Source: Pseudomonas cavernae
Lineage (GTDB): Bacteria > Pseudomonadota > Gammaproteobacteria > Pseudomonadales > Pseudomonadaceae
Length of the DNA stretch: 64,000 bases
Assembly (NCBI RefSeq): GCF_003595175.1
Contig: NZ_CP032419.1
Coordinates: 4,836,001-4,900,000 of the forward strand
Reading direction: 5' to 3'
This document shows positions 1 to 8,279 of this stretch, piece after piece (the stretch's first letter is position 1; every line of letters begins with the position of its first letter). The notes beneath the pieces are model-generated. The model was not told where the DNA came from and made no database searches. It worked only from the letters and a program-made list of their open reading frames with translations. The translations under genes and the position numbers were made by a program.

Positions 1-528
1 GGCAGGTGCGAAAGCCGCGGCGGCGCGCGGTGCAACAGCGGTGGGCTTGAGCACTTCGGCCCTGCCGCCGGTCAGGGTCGCCAGCGAGTCGTTGGCGAAC
101 GCCGAGGTCGCGGCCTTCGGCGCGCTGGCCAGCAGGCCGTCGAGCTTGCCGGCGCGGCTCAGGGCCTTCTTCACCTTGGTGATCAACTGGTCGTTGGAGA
201 AGGGTTTGCCAATGTAGACGGATACCCCGGCCTGGATGGCCTGCACCACGTTGTCCTTGTCGCCGCGGCTGGTGACCATGAAGAACGGTGTGGTCTGCAG
301 GCTGTCCTGCTGGCGGCACCAGGCGAGCAGTTCGAGGCCGCTCATTTCCGGCATTTCCCAGTCGCAGAGGATCAGGTCGAAGGCCTGGCGGCCGAGCAGC
401 TGCTGGGCCTTGCGGCCATTCACCGCCTCGTCGATGAGGATGCCGGGGAAATGGCTGCGCAGGCTCTTCTTGACCAGATCGCGGATAAACGGCGCGTCAT
501 CGACCACCAGCACACTGACTTTGCTCAT
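1..528 (-). CDS. Response regulator receiver protein, partial (3' end beyond the window)
   Basis: The gene starts at the ATG at 528 and runs off the left edge with no stop, so only about 176 residues are visible. Residues 1-120 are a CheY-like receiver: acidic pair D10-D11, phospho-acceptor D56 in LILCDWEMP, and the conserved lysine K108 in VYIGKPFS. An Ala/Pro-rich linker follows (AVAPRAAAAF), so a C-terminal domain may lie outside the window. It lies downstream of phoU on the same strand, the place where P. aeruginosa has a single-receiver regulator (PA5364, from memory). The gap to phoU is about 80 bp, so co-transcription is possible. Its output and its partner kinase cannot be read from this sequence. 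Confidence 0.88.
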   Translation of the reverse strand, partial: MSKVSVLVVDDAPFIRDLVKKSLRSHFPGILIDEAVNGRKAQQLLGRQAFDLILCDWEMPEMSGLELLAWCRQQDSLQTTPFFMVTSRGDKDNVVQAIQAGVSVYIGKPFSNDQLITKVKKALSRAGKLDGLLASAPKAATSAFANDSLATLTGGRAEVLKPTAVAPRAAAAFAPA

Positions 529-609
529 CGGCCACTCCTCAGGGAATCGCCGCAAGCATAGCCGCGAGTGCTGGCCAATAGCCAACCGTGCTGCCGGCCG
601 GCTCCGGGC

Positions 610-1353
610 TCAGACCCCGCTGTCGTCCTTGCCCCGGTCGCCCTGCACTTCTTCCTGCATGCGCGTCAGGCCGAGGTGGCGCACGTCGGTGCCGCGCACC
701 AGGTAGATCACCAGTTCGGCGATGTTGCGCGCGTGGTCGCCGATGCGTTCCAGCGAGCGCAGCGCCCAGATCACGTTGAGCACCCGGGAGATCGAGCGCG
801 GGTCTTCCATCATGTAGGTGACCAGCTCGCGCAGCGCGGTCTTGTATTCGCGGTCGATGGTCTTGTCGTACTGCGCCACCGACAGCGCCAGATCGGCGTC
901 GAAGCGGGCGAAGGCATCGAGCGCCTCCTGGACCATCTTGCGCACCTGTTCGCCGATGTGGCGGACCTCGACGTAACCGCGCGGCGACTCGCCTTCCTCG
1001 GTGAGGAGGATGGCGCGCTTGGCGATCTTGGTCGCCTCGTCGCCGATGCGCTCGAGGTCGATCACCGACTTGGAGATGCTGATGATCAGGCGCAGGTCGG
1101 AGGCGGCCGGCTGGCGGCGGGCGAGGATGCGCAGGCATTCCTCGTCGATGTTGCGCTCCATCTGATTGATCTGGTCGTCGACCTCGCGCACCTGCTGGGC
1201 CAGGCCGGAGTCGGCGTCGATCAGCGCGGTGACCGCGTCGTTGACCTGCTTCTCGACCAGGCCGCCCATCGCCAGGAGGTGGCTGCGCACGTCCTCCAGT
1301 TCGGCGTTGAACTGCTGGGAGATGTGATGGGTGAGGCTGTCTTTGTTGATCAT
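610..1353 (-). CDS. phoU: Phosphate signalling complex protein PhoU
   Basis: This 247-residue protein has the two three-helix PhoU domains, each with the ligand-binding signature: RIGDEATKIAKRA near residue 101 and RIGDHARNIAELV near residue 204. In the family, PhoU couples the PstSCAB transporter to the PhoR kinase, keeping PhoR in its phosphatase state when phosphate is plentiful. The start at 1353 gives the family-typical N-terminus (MINKDSLTHHISQQF). It is the last gene of the pstS-C-A-B-phoU set on the minus strand. The roughly 150-bp gap to pstB holds a hairpin that may lower read-through. Confidence 0.97.
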   Translation of the reverse strand: MINKDSLTHHISQQFNAELEDVRSHLLAMGGLVEKQVNDAVTALIDADSGLAQQVREVDDQINQMERNIDEECLRILARRQPAASDLRLIISISKSVIDLERIGDEATKIAKRAILLTEEGESPRGYVEVRHIGEQVRKMVQEALDAFARFDADLALSVAQYDKTIDREYKTALRELVTYMMEDPRSISRVLNVIWALRSLERIGDHARNIAELVIYLVRGTDVRHLGLTRMQEEVQGDRGKDDSGV

Positions 1354-1432
1354 GGTCGAGCCCTTGCGAAACTGATTAAGGTTCTTTAATTCGTAACCGA
1401 CCCGGCCCTTTGGAAATTGTGTTGGGCAAGGA

Positions 1433-1473
1433 GGCGCCGCGCAGACAGTACGATTAGTACGGCAAGCGGCGCC
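1433..1473 (-). promoter_or_regulatory. Hairpin in the pstB-phoU intergenic gap
   Basis: An 8-bp perfect inverted repeat (GGCGCCGC at 1433-1440 and GCGGCGCC at 1466-1473) encloses 25 nt between pstB and phoU. No U-tract follows on either strand, so it is more likely an RNA-processing or stability element than a strong terminator. Confidence 0.4.
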
Positions 1474-1507
1474 GACGCAGCCCAGCGCGATTTCACATGG
1501 CCAGGGG

Positions 1508-2341
1508 TTAACCGTAACGGCCGGTGATGTAGTCCTCGGTCTGCTTCTTCGCCGGGTTGGTGAACAGCGTGTCGGTGTCGCCGTACTCGATCAGCTTGCC
1601 CATGTACATGAACGCCGTGTAGTCGGAAACCCGCGCGGCCTGCTGCATGTTGTGGGTGACGATGACGATGGTGAACTTGGACTTCAGCTCGTAGATCAGC
1701 TCCTCGACCTTGAGGGTCGAGATCGGGTCGAGCGCCGAGCAGGGTTCGTCGAGCAGCAGCACTTCCGGCTGCACGGCGATGGTGCGGGCGATCACCAGAC
1801 GCTGCTGCTGGCCGCCGGACATGCCCAGCGCCGACTCGTGCAGGCGGTCCTTGACCTCTTCCCACAGCGCCGCGCCGCGCAGCGACTGCTCCACGGCCTC
1901 ATCGAGCACGCGCTTCTGGTTGATGCCCTGGATGCGCAGGCCGTAGGCGACGTTCTCGTAGATGCTCTTGGGGAAGGGATTGGGCTTCTGGAACACCATG
2001 CCGACCCGGCGGCGCAGCTCGGCGACGTCCTCGCCCTTGCGGTAGATGTTGCTGCCGTCGAGGTTGATCTCGCCTTCCACCCGGCAGCCGTCGACCAGAT
2101 CGTTCATCCGGTTGAAGCAGCGCAGCAGGGTCGACTTGCCGCAGCCGGACGGGCCGATGAAGGCCGTCACCCGCTGCTTGGGGATGTCCAGGCTGACGTC
2201 GTAGAGCGCCTGCTTGTCGCCGTAGAACAGGCTCAGGCCGGGCACTTCCAGGGCCACGGTTTCTTCGGCCAGATGCAGGCTCTGCTTGTCGCGACCGAGG
2301 GCGGACATGTTGATGCCGCGGCTGTGGGTTTCTTGCTGCAT
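1508..2341 (-). CDS. pstB: Phosphate ABC transporter ATPase PstB
   Basis: This 277-residue ATPase energises high-affinity phosphate import through PstA/PstC. Visible motifs, in order, are Walker [11 protein letters not shown]-loop [15 protein letters not shown] (typical of PstB), signature MSGGQQQR, Walker [14 protein letters not shown] and the switch histidine in IVIVTHN. The ATG at 2341 is preceded by GAGGTTCCTCC-type sequence. An internal methionine at residue 12 (MSALGRDK) is an alternative start. The gene lies between pstA and phoU in the usual order and is expected to be part of the Pho regulon. Confidence 0.97.
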   Translation of the reverse strand: MQQETHSRGINMSALGRDKQSLHLAEETVALEVPGLSLFYGDKQALYDVSLDIPKQRVTAFIGPSGCGKSTLLRCFNRMNDLVDGCRVEGEINLDGSNIYRKGEDVAELRRRVGMVFQKPNPFPKSIYENVAYGLRIQGINQKRVLDEAVEQSLRGAALWEEVKDRLHESALGMSGGQQQRLVIARTIAVQPEVLLLDEPCSALDPISTLKVEELIYELKSKFTIVIVTHNMQQAARVSDYTAFMYMGKLIEYGDTDTLFTNPAKKQTEDYITGRYG

Positions 2342-2469
2342 GGAGGAACCTCAATGCTTCGTTGTGTGCTTGGGGCGGCTCCGGCGCGCAAGGCCGGAAC
2401 CACCCATCAGTCGGGTCCAACGCTGGCGCACTCGCGCGGCCAGCGTGGCTTGCTCGCGGACGAGCCTTA

Positions 2470-4140
2470 TCAGTTGTCCAGCGCCTTGTATTTCTCGCGC
2501 AGGTGGTTGCGGATCGCCACCGCCGACAGGTTGAGCACGGCGATCACCAGCACCAGCAGCAGCGCGGTGGCGTACACCAGCGGCCGCGCGGCCTCGACGT
2601 TGGGGCTCTGGAAGCCGACGTCGTAGATGTGGAAGCCGAGGTGCATGATCTTCTGGTCGAGGTGCAGGTAGGGGTAGTTGCCGTCCACCGGCAGGCTCGG
2701 CGCCAGCTTGACCACGCCGACCAGCATCAGCGGCGCGACTTCGCCGGCGGCGCGCGCCACGGCGAGGATCATGCCGGTCATGATCGCCGGGCTGGCCATC
2801 GGCAGCACCACCTTCCACAGGGTTTCGGCCTTGGTCGCACCGAGCGCCAACGAACCCTCGCGCAGCGCCCGCGGAATCCGCGCCAGGCCTTCCTCGGTGG
2901 CGACTATCACCACCGGCACGGCGAGCAGCGCCAGGGTCAGCGAGGCCCACATCAGCCCGGGGGTGCCGAAGGTCGGCGCCGGCAGCGACTCGGGGAAGAA
3001 CAAGCGGTCGAGCGAGCCGCCCAGCACGTAGACGAAGAAGCCCAGGCCGAACACGCCATAGACGATCGCCGGGACCCCGGCGAGGTTGTTCACGGCGATG
3101 CGGATGATCCGCGTCAGCACGCCCTGCTTGGCGTACTCGCGCAGGTAGACGGCGGCCAGCACGCCGAACGGGGTGACGATCACCGCCATGATCAGGGTCA
3201 TCATCACGGTGCCGAAAATCGCCGGGAAGATGCCGCCTTCGGTGTTGGCCTCACGCGGGTCGTCGCTGAGGAACTCCCACAGCTTCTTGAAGTAGAAGCC
3301 GAGCTTGCTCAGCGCCGACATGCTGTTCGGCTGGTAGGCGTGAACGATATTACCGAGGCCGATCTCCACTTCCTGGCCGTTGGCCGCGCGCATCACCACG
3401 CTGTCGCGGTTGAATTGCTGGTGCAGGCCGCTCAGCTCGGTTTCCAGCACCTGATAGCGGGCCTCTAGTTCGGCGCGCTCGGCGGCGATGTCGGCCTGCG
3501 CGGCCTCGGTGAGCTGACCATTCAGCTCCAGCTTGCGGCTTTGCAGACGCAGGCGCTCGAGGCCGTGGTTGATCCCGCCGATGTCCTGCTTCTCCAGCTT
3601 GGAGACCTGCGCATACAGCGCATCGACGCGCTGCAGGCGCTTTTGCAGCTCGGCCATGGCGGCGACGCCTGCGGCTACTACCTGGCCCTGCTCCTTGATG
3701 CTGACCAGGCTGCCGTAGAAGTTGCCCCACTCGCGGCGCTCGAGGGTCACCAGCTCGGCCGGCGTACTCGGTTCATGCAGCCATTCACCGACCACCCAGC
3801 TGAAGTCGCTGCCATAGACATCGCGGTTGCCGACCTTGAGCAGCTCGCGGGTCATGAACTCGGAGCCTTCGGCCGGCACTGGCAGGCCGGCGTTCTTCAG
3901 CCGCGCGCGCGTCACCTCTTCGGCCTGCACCAGCTCGCCGACGATCGCCACCGGCGCCTGCCCCGGCACCGCGTAGCTGGCCTGCACCAGGTCGGCCGGC
4001 CAGAAGTGGCCGAGGCCGCGCACGGCGATCACGGCGAGCAGCCCGATGGTCATGATCACCGCGATCGACACCGCACCACCGCTCAGCCAGACGCCGGGAG
4101 CGCCGCTCTTGAACCAGCTTTTCAGGGAATTCTGTTTCAC
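2470..4140 (-). CDS. pstA: Phosphate ABC transporter permease PstA, long form
   Basis: At 556 residues this permease is nearly twice the size of E. coli PstA. One membrane segment lies at about residues 18-45. A predicted periplasmic region follows to about residue 290, including a helical, coiled-coil-like stretch at roughly residues 150-245 rich in Glu, Gln, Leu and Ala. The C-terminal 270 residues are the canonical binding-protein-dependent permease with several membrane segments and the EAA-type loop (LREGSLALGATKAETLWKV). Long PstA forms are known in pseudomonads. The last residues (REKYKALDN) resemble the tail of its partner PstC (RKKYASL). The function of the periplasmic insertion is unknown to me. 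Confidence 0.95.
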   Translation of the reverse strand: MKQNSLKSWFKSGAPGVWLSGGAVSIAVIMTIGLLAVIAVRGLGHFWPADLVQASYAVPGQAPVAIVGELVQAEEVTRARLKNAGLPVPAEGSEFMTRELLKVGNRDVYGSDFSWVVGEWLHEPSTPAELVTLERREWGNFYGSLVSIKEQGQVVAAGVAAMAELQKRLQRVDALYAQVSKLEKQDIGGINHGLERLRLQSRKLELNGQLTEAAQADIAAERAELEARYQVLETELSGLHQQFNRDSVVMRAANGQEVEIGLGNIVHAYQPNSMSALSKLGFYFKKLWEFLSDDPREANTEGGIFPAIFGTVMMTLIMAVIVTPFGVLAAVYLREYAKQGVLTRIIRIAVNNLAGVPAIVYGVFGLGFFVYVLGGSLDRLFFPESLPAPTFGTPGLMWASLTLALLAVPVVIVATEEGLARIPRALREGSLALGATKAETLWKVVLPMASPAIMTGMILAVARAAGEVAPLMLVGVVKLAPSLPVDGNYPYLHLDQKIMHLGFHIYDVGFQSPNVEAARPLVYATALLLVLVIAVLNLSAVAIRNHLREKYKALDN

Positions 4141-4156
4141 AGTTCAGAACCTTTCA

Positions 4157-4300
4157 TCGATCGCTCCCCTCTCCCGCCCTTCTCTACATGAAGAGAGGGA
4201 GAGGGGTTGGGGGAGAGGGCTAGGGCCAGCACGCAATTGCCGACTTCCCCTCTCCCGCCCTGCGGGCACCCTCTCCCCAGAGGGGCGAGGGTCATCGGTT
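4157..4300. repeat. C/T-rich inverted-repeat cluster between pstC and pstA
   Basis: The 180-bp gap between pstC and pstA is filled with related CCCCTCTCCC / GGGAGAGGGG blocks. One inverted pair is centred near 4187 (CTCCCCTCTCCCGCCC against GAGAGGGAGAGGGG). A second set at 4249-4291 includes CCCTCTCCCC and AGAGGGGCGAGGG. This resembles dispersed intergenic repeats of pseudomonads. In the transcript it would fold into stable hairpins between the two permease reading frames. I see no gene in it. Confidence 0.6.
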
Positions 4301-4320
4301 GGCCTGCTGCGCAGGCATGT

Positions 4321-6612
4321 TTAAAGGGACGCATATTTCTTCCGCAGGCGCTGACGAATCAGTTCCGCCAGGGTGTTCATCACGAAGGTGAACAGCAGCA
4401 GCACCAGGGCGGAGAGGAACAGCACCCGGTAGTGCGAGCCGCCGACCTCGGATTCGGGCATCTCCACCGCGACGTTAGCGGCCAGGGTGCGCATGCCCTC
4501 GAACAGGTTCATCTCCATCACCGGGGTGTTGCCGGTGGCCATCAGCACGATCATGGTCTCGCCGACCGCGCGGCCCATGCCGATCATCAGCGCCGAGAAG
4601 ATGCCCGGGCTGGCGGTGAGGATCACCACCCGCGTGAGGGTCTGCCAAGGCGTCGCGCCGAGCGCCAGGGAGCCCAGGGTCAGGCTCTTCGGCACGCTGA
4701 ACACGGCGTCCTCGGCGATCGAGTAGATGTTCGGGATCACCGCGAAGCCCATCGCCAGGCCGACGATCAGGGCGTTGCGCTGGTCGTAGGTGATGCCTAA
4801 GTCGTTGCTGATCCACAGGCGCATGTCGCCGCCGAAGAACCAGGCCTCGAGGTGCGGGCTGACGCCCAGGGCGAACCAGCCGACCGCCAGCACCACCGGA
4901 ATCAGCAGCGCGCTTTCCCAGCCTTCGGGAATACGCTGACGCCACGACTCGGGCAGGCGCGAGCCGAAGAAACCGGCGAGGAGGATGCCCAGCGGCGTCA
5001 GCAGCAGCAGGCTGAAGATCCCCGGCAGGTGGCCTTCGACGTAGGGGGCGAGGAACAGCCCGGCGAAGAAGCCGAGGATCACCGTCGGCAGCGCCTCCAT
5101 CAGCTCGATCACCGGCTTGACCTTGCGACGCATGCGCGGGGCCATGAAGTAGGCGGTGTAGATCGCCGCGGCGATGGCCAGCGGCGCGGCCAGGAGCATG
5201 GCGTAGAACGCCGCCTTGAGGGTGCCGAAGGTCAGTGGCGCGAGACTCAGCTTGGGTTCGAACTCGGCGTTGGCGGCGGTGGACTGCCAGATGTACTTGG
5301 GCTCGTCATAGCTCTCGTACCAGACCTTGCTCCACAGCGCGCTCCACGACACTTCCGGGTGCGGGTTGTGCAGGCTGAAGGGCTTGAGCTGGTGCTCGCT
5401 CTCGATCAGCACGCGGTTGGCGCGCGGCGACAGGGCCAGCAGCTCGGCGCCCTTGGCCAGCGGCTCGATCAGCAGGGTGCGCTGCGCCGTGCTGTGGAAC
5501 ACGCCCAGTTCGCCGGCGGCATTGCTGGCGATAAAACCCTTGCGCCGCTCTTCCGGCTTGATCTGCTGCACCGCGCTGGCGCCCAGGCGGAAGTCGCGGA
5601 TGTGCTTCAGGCGCGGCTCGCCGTCCGGGTCGCGGGCCATGAACCACTGACCGATGCCACCCTTGGAGTCGCCCACCAGCAGGGAGATGCCGCCGAGCAA
5701 CTGGGCGCTGGCGGTGACTTCCGCGGCGGAATCCTCGAGCAGCTTGTAGCGACCGTTGAGGCTCTTGCTGCGCAGGTCGAAGACGTCGGCCTGGGCGCGG
5801 CCGTTGATCACATACAGCCACTGCTGGCGTGGGTCGACGTACAGCGCCTTGATCGGCTCGGCGATCTGCGGCAGGACGATGCGCTGCTGCTCCAGGCTGG
5901 TCTCGCCGGTGAGCATGTTCTCTTCCTGAGTCAGCGCCAGCAGGTGCAATTCGTTGCCAGTCGAGCCGGCCAGCAGCAGGGTTTCGTCAGTCGCACTGAG
6001 GCTGACATGCTCCAGCGCGCGACCCTGCGCATCCAGGTTCAGCGGCGCCTCGCCGTAGGGGTAGGCGATCTGTGGGCTGATGGTCTTCTGATTGTCCGGG
6101 TAGGTCACCTTGTAGACATGCTTGAACACCAGCGCGCTGCCGTTGGACAGGCCCAGCGCCAGCAGATTGCTGCCCGGCAGGCCCTGGCCGATCGAACTGA
6201 TCTGGGTGCCGGCCGGCAACGGCAGGCTGACGCGGTTGAGCTCGGCACCGTTCTTGGCGGCGAAGAACACCACCTCGCCGTTGGCGGCGACGCGCATGCC
6301 GACCTGGTTCTGCTCCTCCAGGGCCAGCAGCAGCGGCGCGCCGGCCTGCTGCAACCAGGCTGGAGTCTGCGCCTTGCGCGCCGTCAGTTCGGCGCCCTGG
6401 AACAGCGGCACCACCACGTAGGCGAGGTAGAAGAAGATCAGGGTGATGGCGCCGAGCACGGCCAGGCCGCCGACCAGCACATACCAGCGGGTCAGGCGGT
6501 CCTTGAGGGCCCGCAAGGAGCGTTTGCGCTTGAGCTCGGGCGTATTGAAATCAATCTGCACGGGCGGGGGATTCGCAGTCATGGGGGAGTTGGCCAGATC
6601 GTTCATGGGCAC
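4321..6612 (-). CDS. pstC: Phosphate ABC transporter permease PstC, long form
   Basis: This 763-residue permease is far longer than the 319-residue E. coli PstC. A membrane segment at about residues 45-75 is followed by some 380 residues of predicted periplasmic sequence with repeated beta-rich blades, possibly a propeller-like fold. A membrane domain of six or more segments begins near residue 450, with the permease loop LGSLALGATPWQTLTRV. The first methionine at 6612 is followed by a second at residue 3. It is separated from pstS by a strong hairpin, as expected when the binding protein is made in excess. The extra domain presumably lies near PstS; this is inference from topology. Confidence 0.94.
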   Translation of the reverse strand: MPMNDLANSPMTANPPPVQIDFNTPELKRKRSLRALKDRLTRWYVLVGGLAVLGAITLIFFYLAYVVVPLFQGAELTARKAQTPAWLQQAGAPLLLALEEQNQVGMRVAANGEVVFFAAKNGAELNRVSLPLPAGTQISSIGQGLPGSNLLALGLSNGSALVFKHVYKVTYPDNQKTISPQIAYPYGEAPLNLDAQGRALEHVSLSATDETLLLAGSTGNELHLLALTQEENMLTGETSLEQQRIVLPQIAEPIKALYVDPRQQWLYVINGRAQADVFDLRSKSLNGRYKLLEDSAAEVTASAQLLGGISLLVGDSKGGIGQWFMARDPDGEPRLKHIRDFRLGASAVQQIKPEERRKGFIASNAAGELGVFHSTAQRTLLIEPLAKGAELLALSPRANRVLIESEHQLKPFSLHNPHPEVSWSALWSKVWYESYDEPKYIWQSTAANAEFEPKLSLAPLTFGTLKAAFYAMLLAAPLAIAAAIYTAYFMAPRMRRKVKPVIELMEALPTVILGFFAGLFLAPYVEGHLPGIFSLLLLTPLGILLAGFFGSRLPESWRQRIPEGWESALLIPVVLAVGWFALGVSPHLEAWFFGGDMRLWISNDLGITYDQRNALIVGLAMGFAVIPNIYSIAEDAVFSVPKSLTLGSLALGATPWQTLTRVVILTASPGIFSALMIGMGRAVGETMIVLMATGNTPVMEMNLFEGMRTLAANVAVEMPESEVGGSHYRVLFLSALVLLLFTFVMNTLAELIRQRLRKKYASL

Positions 6613-6701
6613 ACCCTAACGGCTCCATATGACAAAAAGATTACAGCCTGTTGACGTGCTGAAGCCCACCCAAAGGCAACCCCTTGGGCGGGCTCACGCC
6701 A

Positions 6702-6724
6702 GAGGAGCGGCGGCGCCGCTCCTC
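6702..6724 (-). terminator. Strong hairpin between pstS and pstC (attenuator-like)
   Basis: A perfect 10-bp stem (GAGGAGCGGC / GCCGCTCCTC) with a 3-nt loop lies 6 nt beyond the pstS stop, inside the pst operon. It lacks a clear U-tract, so partial termination or protection of the pstS mRNA 3' end is more likely than complete termination. Confidence 0.6.
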
Positions 6725-6729
6725 GTGGC

Positions 6730-7701
6730 TTACAGACCGAGGTCTTTCAGCACTTTCTCAGCCACCTTGGCCGGCACCGGGATGTAGCCATCCTTGACCA
6801 CCACCTGCTGACCGGTCTGCGACAGCACCAGCTTGATGAACTCGGCTTCCAGCGGCGCCAGCGGCTTGTTCGGCGCCTTGTTGACGTAGACGTAGAGGAA
6901 GCGCGACAGCGGATACTTGCCGCTCAGGGCGTTCTGCTCGTTGGCTTCTTCGAGCGCACCGCCTTCGCTCTTGGTCAGCGGCACGGCGCGCACGCTGGCG
7001 GTCTTGTAGCCGATGCCGGAGTAGCCGATGCCATTCAGCGACGAGCTGATCGACTGCACCACCGAGGCCGAACCCGGTTGTTCGTTGACGTTGGCCTTGA
7101 AGTCGCCTTTGCACAGGGCTTCTTCCTTGAAGTAGCCGTAGGTGCCGGACACCGAGTTACGGCCGAACAGCTGGATCGGCTTGGCCGCCAGGTCGCCGGT
7201 CACGCCCAGGTCGCCCCAGGTCTTGACGCCGCTCTTGGCCCCGCACAGACGGGTGGCGGAGAAGATCGCATCGACCTGCTGCACGGTCAGGCCCTTGATC
7301 GGGTTGTCCTTGTGCACGAATACCGCCAGGGCATCGACGGCCACCGGGATGGCAGTCGGCTTGTAGCCGTATTTCTCTTCAAAGGCTTGCAGCTCGACGT
7401 CCTTCATCTTGCGGCTCATCGGACCGAGGTTGGCAGTGCCCTCGGTCAGGGCCGGCGGCGCGGTGGAGGAGCCGGCGGCCTGGATCTGGATGTTGACGTT
7501 CGGGTATTCGCGCTTGTAGGCCTCGGCCCACAGGGTCATCAGGTTGGCCAGGGTGTCGGAGCCGACGCTGGACAGGTTGCCGGAAACGCCCGTGGTCTTG
7601 GTGTAGGCCGGGATGGCCGGATCGACAGCAGCAACCGCGCTTGCGGTGGCGACGCCAGCGGCGACGAAAGTCAGGGCCGCCATCAAACGCTTCAGTTTCA
7701 T
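6730..7701 (-). CDS. pstS: Phosphate-binding periplasmic protein PstS
   Basis: The gene encodes a 323-residue protein with a Sec signal peptide ([16 protein letters not shown], cleavage after about residue 25). The mature part is a type-II periplasmic binding protein of the PstS family. The segments [10 protein letters not shown] near residue 47, [23 protein letters not shown] near residues 80-100, and [13 protein letters not shown] near residue 188 line the phosphate site. PstS captures periplasmic phosphate and delivers it to PstC/PstA. The ATG at 7701 follows a GGAGCAAGGC ribosome-binding region. Four PhoB heptamers lie about 60 bp upstream, so induction by phosphate starvation is expected. 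Confidence 0.97.
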   Translation of the reverse strand: MKLKRLMAALTFVAAGVATASAVAAVDPAIPAYTKTTGVSGNLSSVGSDTLANLMTLWAEAYKREYPNVNIQIQAAGSSTAPPALTEGTANLGPMSRKMKDVELQAFEEKYGYKPTAIPVAVDALAVFVHKDNPIKGLTVQQVDAIFSATRLCGAKSGVKTWGDLGVTGDLAAKPIQLFGRNSVSGTYGYFKEEALCKGDFKANVNEQPGSASVVQSISSSLNGIGYSGIGYKTASVRAVPLTKSEGGALEEANEQNALSGKYPLSRFLYVYVNKAPNKPLAPLEAEFIKLVLSQTGQQVVVKDGYIPVPAKVAEKVLKDLGL

Positions 7702-7759
7702 GCCTTGCTCCTAGCAGGATAGGGTTGTGATGGAACGGGCCCAAGTATCTGCAGGCCGC

Positions 7760-7799
7760 ATGACTACTCTATGAACGGAATATGACAATTAGATGAAAG
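7760..7799 (-). promoter_or_regulatory. Double Pho box (four PhoB heptamers) upstream of pstS
   Basis: Read on the minus strand this is CTTTCAT-CTAA-TTGTCAT-ATTC-CGTTCAT-AGAG-TAGTCAT. The four heptamers match the PhoB half-site CTGTCAT to differing degrees and are spaced exactly 11 bp apart. That makes two tandem Pho boxes 59-98 bp upstream of the pstS start. A small hairpin (AGGCCAGC / GCTGGCCT, 7798-7818) sits just upstream. Confidence 0.92.
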
Positions 7800-7980
7800 G
7801 CCAGCATAGCGCTGGCCTGGCAGAAACAGCGCGGTTGCACCCATCTCTCGTTTACGAAAGAGGGGCGAGAGAAAGGGTAGGTTAGCGGTGCCTGCGCGCA
7901 AGCCGGGTTCCCCGCAAGGGGCCGGCGCGCCACGTAACCCAGCGGCGGCAGATCGCGCCGGTGATGGATTCGCGGCGCTT

Positions 7981-8279
7981 AGAGCCTGTTTACGATCTCG
8001 CGAGCTAGAGCCATTTTTAAGGCTCTGTCCCAGTTACCTGTTGGAGATGTCGTAGCCCGGATGCAATCCGCGGTGCCGCATCCCCTGCCCCTGTGGGCTG
8101 TCAGCACATGCCGAACCTGTAGGAGCGAATTCATTCGCGAAAGGGTTGGCACCGCCTTTATCCCGGGTTCGCGGATAAATCCGCGCCTACCAAAAGCACC
8201 GACCCGTGCAACCCGTAACTGGGACATTGCCATTTTTAACGCCGTATGGCCGACGCGCAGCAGATCGTAAACAAGCCCT
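7981..8279. mobile_element. Nested non-coding MITE-like element
   Basis: Outer 18-bp terminal inverted repeats (7981-7998 AGAGCCTGTTTACGATCT and 8262-8279 AGATCGTAAACAAGCCCT) match at 16 of 18 positions. Inside, the 11-mer GCCATTTTTAA occurs twice in direct orientation (8010-8020 and 8229-8239), like a target duplication. It flanks an inner element with perfect 12-bp inverted ends TGTCCCAGTTAC / GTAACTGGGACA (8026-8037, 8215-8226). The inner element holds a REP pair. No transposase is encoded. The right end abuts the stop codon of the MFS gene, and the last bases may contribute to it. The 180 bp between the Pho box and this element show nothing gene-like. Confidence 0.75.
8119..8190. repeat. 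Paired inverted REP (REPIN-like) inside the nested element
   Basis: GTAGGAGCGAATTCATTCGCGA (8119-8140, written here as the left arm) and its inverted partner ending in CGCGGATAAATCCGCGCCTAC (to 8190) form a facing pair around about 28 bp. The same pair type occurs at 35154-35224. This is the familiar Pseudomonas GTAGGAGCGGATT-class REP. Such pairs are mobilised in trans by RAYT transposases in the family; none is encoded in this window. Confidence 0.8.

Noticed and set aside
4852..6654. Long plus-strand open frame antisense to pstC (600 codons)
   Set aside because: It is a shadow of GC-rich coding sequence: His/Gln/Arg/Gly/Ala-rich with no domain, while the opposite strand is a clear PstC.
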